From NCBI GenBank assembly GCA_964578175.1, contig CAZOBH010000011.1, positions 1 to 36,659 on the forward strand: a DNA stretch of 36,659 nt. The letters are read 5' to 3'. The position numbers and the translations under genes were made by a program. A model generated the notes under the pieces. The model worked only from the letters and a program-made list of their open reading frames with translations. It made no database searches and was not told where the DNA came from. Each line of letters begins with the position of its first letter. Position 1 is the first letter of the stretch. Positions 32,047-36,659 of the stretch are shown piece after piece. This DNA is from RUG11788 sp964578175. Its GTDB lineage: Bacteria > Bacillota_I > Bacilli_A > RF39 > UBA660.

Positions 32047-32697
32047 TCATCCTCTCTTATTCTTAATAAATTTAAATCCAAATACAAAAATTACTATTAA
32101 AGTTAATATAATAATTATTTTTACATACCAAGGTATAATTTCTTTAGATACTGAATCACTTTCTTTTTTTTGCACTAATTGAAAAACAATTCCTTCATTA
32201 CCTAATGATTTTTCATCTAAGTTCCAAATATATAACCCGTCTTTTGTTTCATGAGCATTTGTATATAATACTTCACTATCTGTTTTTAAAGTAACAGTAC
32301 TATCCTTTAGATAACTACATAAAAAATCACCATAGGCACTAAAATATATTTGCCCATTTTCATCACTATATGTATGTTCAGAGAAACATTCATTAATAGA
32401 AATCATATCATCAAGAGTAGTATTTTCTAATTTATGATTTAGAATCATATCATACTTCGTACTATTAGGATCCATTACATATCTTTCTTGTCCATCAATT
32501 GATGCTATTACTTTTCCATCTCTAAATGATTCAAAAGATGCATGTCCTTCATCATCTTCTATATATTCACTTTTACTATTTATTAATTCTAAATTTTCAT
32601 TAAATACACCATCTTCATAACTAATAGTGTAATTAGCTTGGCACCCACTAACAACAAATAGGGAAATTACTATTAGAGCAAATAATTTCTTCTTCAT
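32047..32697 (-). CDS. Lipoprotein with C-terminal membrane anchor, unknown
   Basis: A 216-aa protein with a lipoprotein signal (MKKKLFALIVISLFVVSGC, lipobox Cys19), an extracytoplasmic domain (about 20-185) with two further Cys in ECFSEHTY and FLCSYL, and a C-terminal membrane segment (about 190-210) followed by KFIKNKRG. Lipid anchor plus C-terminal TM puts both ends at the membrane with the domain outside. No family recognised. It is four bases before the VirB2-CHAP gene and probably in the same transcript, so the pair may act together. AGGTGGTTGT precedes the ATG. Confidence 0.68.
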   Translation of the reverse strand: MKKKLFALIVISLFVVSGCQANYTISYEDGVFNENLELINSKSEYIEDDEGHASFESFRDGKVIASIDGQERYVMDPNSTKYDMILNHKLENTTLDDMISINECFSEHTYSDENGQIYFSAYGDFLCSYLKDSTVTLKTDSEVLYTNAHETKDGLYIWNLDEKSLGNEGIVFQLVQKKESDSVSKEIIPWYVKIIIILTLIVIFVFGFKFIKNKRG

Positions 32698-32705
32698 ACA
32701 ACCAC

Positions 32706-33017
32706 CTATTTAATTTCATCTATATATTTTTTTAATTCTTTTGAATTCTCTCCTAAAATAATTTTTAATTGATTATCTATTTCTACTATTCCTTTAGCTC
32801 CTAATTTTTGAATTCCATCTTTATTAACTATAGAAATATCTTTTAAAGTTACAATAAATCTAGACATATTTGCTTCAGTAGAAATAATATTATCTTTTCC
32901 ACCTAAATAGTCTAATAATTTATTTAACTCTAAATGAGCATCTTTCTTTCCAGCTTTTAATACTGCAATTAAAATAATAGCAACTATAACTAATATAATA
33001 ATATATTGGTAATTCAT
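32706..33017 (-). CDS. Membrane-tethered PTS EIIB-like domain without the active cysteine
   Basis: A 103-aa protein: one N-terminal membrane segment (about 5-20) and a domain matching the glucose-family PTS EIIB (PF00367): LLDYLGGKDNIISTEANMSR, then LGAKGIVEIDNQLKIILG and KKYIDEI. In active EIIB the loop is DACITRLR with the phosphorylated Cys; here it is EANMSRF, Asn50 at the Cys position (Arg53 retained). It therefore cannot be phosphorylated in the usual way. No EIIC or EIIA gene is adjacent. A structural or regulatory role is likely. GAGGGTG upstream. Co-transcribed with the lipoprotein gene. Confidence 0.75.
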   Translation of the reverse strand: MNYQYIIILVIVAIILIAVLKAGKKDAHLELNKLLDYLGGKDNIISTEANMSRFIVTLKDISIVNKDGIQKLGAKGIVEIDNQLKIILGENSKELKKYIDEIK

Positions 33018-33073
33018 TGTTACACCCTCTTTTCTTTATAATTATATCTTTTTTAAAATTAAAAGACAATATA

Positions 33074-34075
33074 TTAGATTACGTCTTCATATACTGCCTT
33101 TAACTTTTCTCCAATGATTTTTAAATCTCTTTCTTCTGCTACTTTATGTGCTTCTTTTGTAACTGATTTTAACTCTCCATTTAAGAATTTTTTTATTTTA
33201 ACTTCAAAATCATCTACGTTTTTTGCTTTATATACATTTACTCCATCTTCAAGCCATCCTTCAAATATCGGAATATCTCTTACTATAGCATTAGTTTCAC
33301 ATGCACATGCTTCTATAATAGGAATTCCCTCTGTCTCTTCAAATGTTGGGAATATATATAAATCACATCCATTCATTGCTTCTTTAATTACATTACTTTC
33401 AACATATCCTGCAAATAACAAATTATCTAATTTAGTATTTACTGCTTCTTTTACTGGTTGTGTTGCAGCACTTAATGGTGAATATCCAAACCAAATAAAC
33501 TTATATTCTGGCATTCTTCTTGCTAATTCTACAAAATCAACAATTCCTTTTCTTTCTATATATAATCCAATTCCTATTATTACTTTTTCATCATCTTTTA
33601 TATTATAATCTTCTCTAAACTTTTTACCTAGTTCTTTATCCTTTTTAAAATATTCTATTTCAATACCATTTGATATTGCATATATTTTTTTATCTTGAAG
33701 TCCTTCATATCCACTTAAAAGTCTTTTAGAATATTCTGTAGGTGTAATAATAACATCTCCTAATGAATAACACTTGATAAGCCATTTTTTAAATTGAGTA
33801 GATATTTGTTTAGATAGAATAAACCCATCTTTAAAATCTTCTTCTGTAGAATGGGCATGATATACAATTTTCTTTCCTTCTTCCTTTGCTTTTTTTGCCA
33901 TCATATATGACATAGGAAAGTATGTATTTATATGTAAGATATCATAATCTTCATTAGGATCAGTCGTAAACTCAACTCCTGCATAAGTTAGAGCTTTCTT
34001 TTGATGTTCTATTGCCTTACCAAGTCCACTCTTACTAATAGCTTTATATCCTTCTGTATATAAAAGCACTTTCAT
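33074..34075 (-). CDS. Glycosyltransferase family 4 (GT-B fold)
   Basis: A 333-aa retaining glycosyltransferase. The N-terminal Gly-rich acceptor loop is KSGLGKAIEHQ (15-25), HAHST and TPTEYSKRLL (112-120) come in the first half, and the C-terminal half has the GT4 EX7E motif Glu247/Glu255 (EETEGIPIIE). Close relatives in Gram-positives add glucose to diacylglycerol (glycolipids), the most likely role; capsule or wall glycan synthesis is the alternative. It overlaps the previous gene as TAATG with AAGGTG upstream, so translation is coupled to the 139-aa unknown. Confidence 0.87.
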   Translation of the reverse strand: MKVLLYTEGYKAISKSGLGKAIEHQKKALTYAGVEFTTDPNEDYDILHINTYFPMSYMMAKKAKEEGKKIVYHAHSTEEDFKDGFILSKQISTQFKKWLIKCYSLGDVIITPTEYSKRLLSGYEGLQDKKIYAISNGIEIEYFKKDKELGKKFREDYNIKDDEKVIIGIGLYIERKGIVDFVELARRMPEYKFIWFGYSPLSAATQPVKEAVNTKLDNLLFAGYVESNVIKEAMNGCDLYIFPTFEETEGIPIIEACACETNAIVRDIPIFEGWLEDGVNVYKAKNVDDFEVKIKKFLNGELKSVTKEAHKVAEERDLKIIGEKLKAVYEDVI

Positions 34076-34494
34076 TATTTTTCACCTTGTCTTTCTAATT
34101 TTAAAAGTTCCTTTTCTAAAAGATAAAAAAGTTCTTTATTATTTATTTCTTGTCTATATTTTTCAGTTCTTATTATTTCACAGTATTTTTCATCTTCAGT
34201 ATAATTATTAATATACTTTTCACTCATTATATCAACTTTATTAAATAAATACTCTAGAAATTTATCAATATCTATTTTTTTACTACTTTTTCTTAATTCA
34301 TTTTGATAAGAAAAATTATGAGTTTCTTTATTAAATCCAAGGATTTCAGTATATTTATATAAATAACCATCCTTATCTAATAAATAACCTATACTTGAAA
34401 ATTCTTTTTCACAATATATATCAATATATGAATTAGGTCTCTTATCATTTAATAAATATCCGATTTCTTTTAAATCATTACTAATTTTTTTCAT
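34075..34494 (-). CDS. Unknown 139-aa soluble protein
   Basis: A charged, helical protein (KKISNDLKEIGYLLN, DIYCEKEFSSIGYLLDKDGY, ending ELLKLERQGEK), with no signal peptide or membrane segment and no recognised family. I choose the ATG at 34494, one base after the stop of the upstream gene (TAATATG), as a reinitiation start; an in-frame ATG at 34515 and TTG at 34518 lie further upstream but without a ribosome binding site. Neither candidate has a good one. It is sandwiched and coupled between a membrane protein and the GT4 glycosyltransferase. Confidence 0.55.
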   Translation of the reverse strand: MKKISNDLKEIGYLLNDKRPNSYIDIYCEKEFSSIGYLLDKDGYLYKYTEILGFNKETHNFSYQNELRKSSKKIDIDKFLEYLFNKVDIMSEKYINNYTEDEKYCEIIRTEKYRQEINNKELFYLLEKELLKLERQGEK

Positions 34495-34495
34495 A

Positions 34496-35365
34496 TTATT
34501 CTTTGTCGTAGTCATCAAATATAGTATCTAATGTAGCTACTCCTTTTTTATGAGACTTTATTATATTTAAATTTTTAGTTATAAAATACATTATTATTGA
34601 TATTAATAATAATACTGAGAAAATCAAAATATAATTATATGTTAAGTTTCCTATTATCTTCATAAAATAATTAAGTAAATCTGCCAAATCATTACCAACA
34701 AAATTTAAATTTTTAGATACTAATAATAATACAATTTGTAATATTATTTCAATTATAAATGGTACTATTGTATATAAGAATATAAAAATAATATTAAAAT
34801 TAACTATAGCTATTAATAAAAGGGCTGCAATAAATGCAATCATTGATTTTACTTTATAATCATCATTCATCATAAATTTAACAATATTTATTATATTATT
34901 ATCTTTATACTTTTCTTTAATAGTATTATTAATCTTATCTATATCTTCTCTAAATACAAATTGACCATTTTCATAATCAACTTTATATCTTTTATTAATT
35001 TCATCTATCATTTTACTCTTATTTTCTTTATCTAATTCTAAATATTCATCAATTCCACTTTTTATTTCCTTATTAATATTATCTCTATTAATAACAGGTT
35101 CTTTATCTAACTTACCAGATAAGAATAAAGCTTCATTAGTAATATAATCATAAATATAAGAATCAATATTAATATGTTTTTTTATCTCATCGTTAAAATT
35201 TAAATCAATTAATTCAAAACTATCTATTTTAGATGAACTTAATCCATCATATATATTATTATATGTAAATAACTTATTTAAAAATGTATTTAATACAAAA
35301 TAAGTAAGTGTAATAGTAAAAATAATCGCTAGTATCTTACTTAAAAAAGATTTAATTTTCTCCAT
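34496..35365 (-). CDS. Unknown multi-TM membrane protein
   Basis: A 289-aa protein with an N-terminal membrane segment (about 7-28), a large extracytoplasmic loop (about 30-165, rich in Asp/Asn/Lys/Ile), then three to four segments (about 167-180, 182-215, 235-258) and a short acidic cytoplasmic end (ATLDTIFDDYDKE). No known family. AATGGAGGTATAA gives a good start. It lies between an exported unknown and the 139-aa unknown in a four-gene run ending in the GT4 enzyme, so a role in lipid or surface glycan assembly is conceivable but unsupported by sequence. Confidence 0.6.
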   Translation of the reverse strand: MEKIKSFLSKILAIIFTITLTYFVLNTFLNKLFTYNNIYDGLSSSKIDSFELIDLNFNDEIKKHINIDSYIYDYITNEALFLSGKLDKEPVINRDNINKEIKSGIDEYLELDKENKSKMIDEINKRYKVDYENGQFVFREDIDKINNTIKEKYKDNNIINIVKFMMNDDYKVKSMIAFIAALLLIAIVNFNIIFIFLYTIVPFIIEIILQIVLLLVSKNLNFVGNDLADLLNYFMKIIGNLTYNYILIFSVLLLISIIMYFITKNLNIIKSHKKGVATLDTIFDDYDKE

Positions 35366-35388
35366 TTATACCTCCATTAATATTATTA

Positions 35389-35988
35389 CTAACTCAAAGT
35401 ATTTATTTCTTTAAAATTATTTATTAAATCATCAAATTCTGATTGAATAAGGTCTTTATTACTAGATAATGTCCATAACATTATTTGACCATAATAATTC
35501 TTTGTTTCAATAGCGTAAGATCTAATATATGTTTTAATTCCTTTATTATTAATATAATCAATATCTATATACTCTCCATTATATCCATCAATAATAACTT
35601 TGTTATATTTAGTAATCTTAGTTTTATATTCCAATACTTTTTGTTGAAAAACTTCATTTTTATATGTTGTAAAATTGTTTTTATAATCAACCTTATTATT
35701 AACAACTAAAAGAAAATAAGCATTATATTTATCATTATATAACTCCATATTAGCATCTTTATTTAGACTTTTTTTAGTTTCAACTTCTACCCAATCTTTA
35801 CTTGTTTCAATTTGAAATCTTCCATCATAACTAGAATACTTAATTTTATTATCTATCTTTTCAACAGGTTTTTCTTCTACTTTCTCTTTTTTCTTTTCAG
35901 GATTAGATAATTTATAAGAAACAAAAACTAATAACACAGCTATAATAATTAAAACTATTACTATTAATTGATTCTTTATATTATTCAT
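35389..35988 (-). CDS. Membrane-anchored exported protein, PsbP/DUF1795-like fold suspected
   Basis: A 199-aa protein with an N-terminal membrane segment (about 6-26, LIVIVLIIIAVLLVFVSYKL), a short K/E-rich linker (KKKEKVEEKPVEKIDNKIK) and a globular domain outside (about 50-199). YSSYDGRFQIETSKDWVEVE at its start and the WTLSSNKDLIQSEFDDLINN end resemble PsbP/Mog1-like folds (F...P..W near the start, then a closing helix), a weak pattern match. AGAAGGTGATTAT precedes the ATG. It follows serS after a terminator and begins the next run of genes. Confidence 0.58.
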   Translation of the reverse strand: MNNIKNQLIVIVLIIIAVLLVFVSYKLSNPEKKKEKVEEKPVEKIDNKIKYSSYDGRFQIETSKDWVEVETKKSLNKDANMELYNDKYNAYFLLVVNNKVDYKNNFTTYKNEVFQQKVLEYKTKITKYNKVIIDGYNGEYIDIDYINNKGIKTYIRSYAIETKNYYGQIMLWTLSSNKDLIQSEFDDLINNFKEINTLS

Positions 35989-36012
35989 ATAATCACCTTC
36001 TTTAATTCTACC

Positions 36013-36044
36013 AAAAAAGAATGATATTTAAAATATCATTCTTT
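36013..36044 (-). terminator. Terminator of serS
   Basis: Perfect 14-bp stem AAAGAATGATATTT (36016-36029) / AAATATCATTCTTT (36031-36044), closing on a very small loop, followed by TTTTTTGG on the minus strand. Confidence 0.85.
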
Positions 36045-36048
36045 CATT

Positions 36049-36659
36049 TTAGTTTTTAGGTTTAATAACCTCTTTACCACCCATATATGGTTGAAGTACT
36101 TTTGGTATTTTTATACTTCCATCTTCTTGATAATTATTTTCAATTAAAGCAATAAGTCCTCTCGGAGATGCTACAACAGTATTATTTAAAGTATGTAAAT
36201 AATAGGTTCCTTTTTCTCCTTTTTTACGTATTCCAAGTCTTCTTGCTTGGGCATCTCCTAAAGTTGAACAAGATCCAACTTCAAAATACTTTTGTTGGCG
36301 AGGAGACCAAGCTTCAATATCACATGATTTTACTTTTAAATCAGCTAAATCACCACTACAACATTCAAGTTGTCTTACTGGTATATCCATATTTCTAAAT
36401 ACATCTACTGTAAATTTCCACATTTTTTCATACCAATCCATACTATCTTCAGGTTCACATATAACTATCATTTCTTCTTTTTCAAATTGATGAACTCTAT
36501 ATAAACCTCTCTCTTCTAATCCGTGAGATCCTCCTTCTTTTCTAAAACATGGAGAATATGATGTCATAGTAATAGGTAAATCTTCATTCTTAATTATTTG
36601 ATCTTTAAATCTACCTATCATTGAATGTTCAGATGTACCAATTAAATATAAATCTTCAT
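36049..36659 (-). CDS. serS: Seryl-tRNA synthetase, C-terminal part (5' end outside window)
   Basis: The frame stays open to the window edge: codons before the ATG at 36621 read EDLYLIGTSEHS, which is internal SerRS sequence, so that ATG is not the start. Class II motif 2 is CFRKEGGSHGLEERGLYRVH and the closing part is TVVASPRGLIALIENNYQED then IPKVLQPYMGG. About 203 residues are visible of an expected 420-430. Motif 3 reads ASPRGLIALIEN, rather than the SGLAVGRTLVAILEN seen in Bacillus SerRS, pointing to a different SerRS subtype. It attaches serine to tRNA(Ser). Any leader or T-box would be outside the window. Confidence 0.93.
   Translation of the reverse strand, partial: EDLYLIGTSEHSMIGRFKDQIIKNEDLPITMTSYSPCFRKEGGSHGLEERGLYRVHQFEKEEMIVICEPEDSMDWYEKMWKFTVDVFRNMDIPVRQLECCSGDLADLKVKSCDIEAWSPRQQKYFEVGSCSTLGDAQARRLGIRKKGEKGTYYLHTLNNTVVASPRGLIALIENNYQEDGSIKIPKVLQPYMGGKEVIKPKN

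Noticed and set aside
32047..32087. Longer start for the CHAP protein at 32087
   Set aside because: Would overlap the lipoprotein gene's end and lacks a ribosome binding site; GAGAGGATG precedes the ATG at 32042.
33114..33608. Plus-strand 164-aa frame opposite the glycosyltransferase
   Set aside because: Longest antisense frame, but it opposes the conserved GT4 coding sequence, has no ribosome binding site and a Ser/Phe/Ile-rich shadow composition.
1..36659. CRISPR array, insertion sequence, integrase or prophage genes
   Set aside because: No regularly spaced repeats, transposase or phage-type genes were seen; the window looks like ordinary chromosome.

Overview
The window is very AT-rich DNA (by eye under about 30% GC) with short intergenic gaps, strong AGGAGG/GGTGA ribosome binding sites and almost every gene on the minus strand. 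TGA is a genuine stop: several gene pairs overlap as ATGA, for example moxR/DUF58 at 21860-21863. This means the standard bacterial code, not the Mycoplasma code. Gene content (YutD, DUF1292, GSP13-type S1 protein, T-box, GatCAB, EssC-type type VII secretion, no outer-membrane genes) points to a low-GC Gram-positive, probably an uncultured gut-type Bacillota/Bacilli lineage (RF39- or Erysipelotrichia-like). That placement is inference.

Layout. 1-4264: a truncated tRNA-Val and a NifU-domain gene fired from interlocked divergent promoters, then a housekeeping cluster (526-aa unknown, DUF1292, YutD, S1 protein, tail-anchored unknown), and a plus-strand 4Fe-4S ferredoxin. 4264-4986: a 23S pseudouridine synthase. 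5041-12197: a compact type VII secretion locus with a 1540-aa EssC ATPase, an EsaB/YukD ubiquitin-like protein, a YwqH-like coiled protein, one classical WXG100 protein (WRG) and four more small helical proteins with altered or absent WXG motifs. An internal promoter splits machine genes from the three most distal candidate substrates. EssB, EsaA and EssA are not in the window.

12261-17448: a T-box-controlled gatC-gatA-gatB-aspS operon. The T-box specifier reads AAC (Asn) and AspRS carries the His associated with non-discriminating enzymes, so the operon looks dedicated to making Asn-tRNA(Asn) by transamidation. 17440-17862: a small orphan gene with its own consensus promoter. 17918-22843: a tightly overlapping six-gene moxR-DUF58-(membrane)-VWA-VWA-BatC-like operon resembling the Bat/aerotolerance loci of Bacteroidetes and spirochaetes.

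22918-36659: mostly membrane and housekeeping genes. These are a K/T-rich small membrane protein, tex, rmuC, a 207-aa unknown, a zinc-ribbon membrane protein, a thioredoxin-like protein, an ArsP_2-type exporter, a PAP2 phosphatase, a PrsW protease, a VirB2-like/CHAP fusion, a lipoprotein, a membrane-tethered PTS EIIB-like domain lacking its phosphorylated Cys, a GT4 glycosyltransferase, three unknown membrane or exported proteins, and the 3' part of serS running off the window end.

The most noteworthy parts are the pared-down T7SS locus with its divergent substrates and box-flanked internal promoter, the Asn T-box/GatCAB/AspRS operon, the Bat-like operon, and the VirB2-CHAP and Cys-less EIIB proteins.
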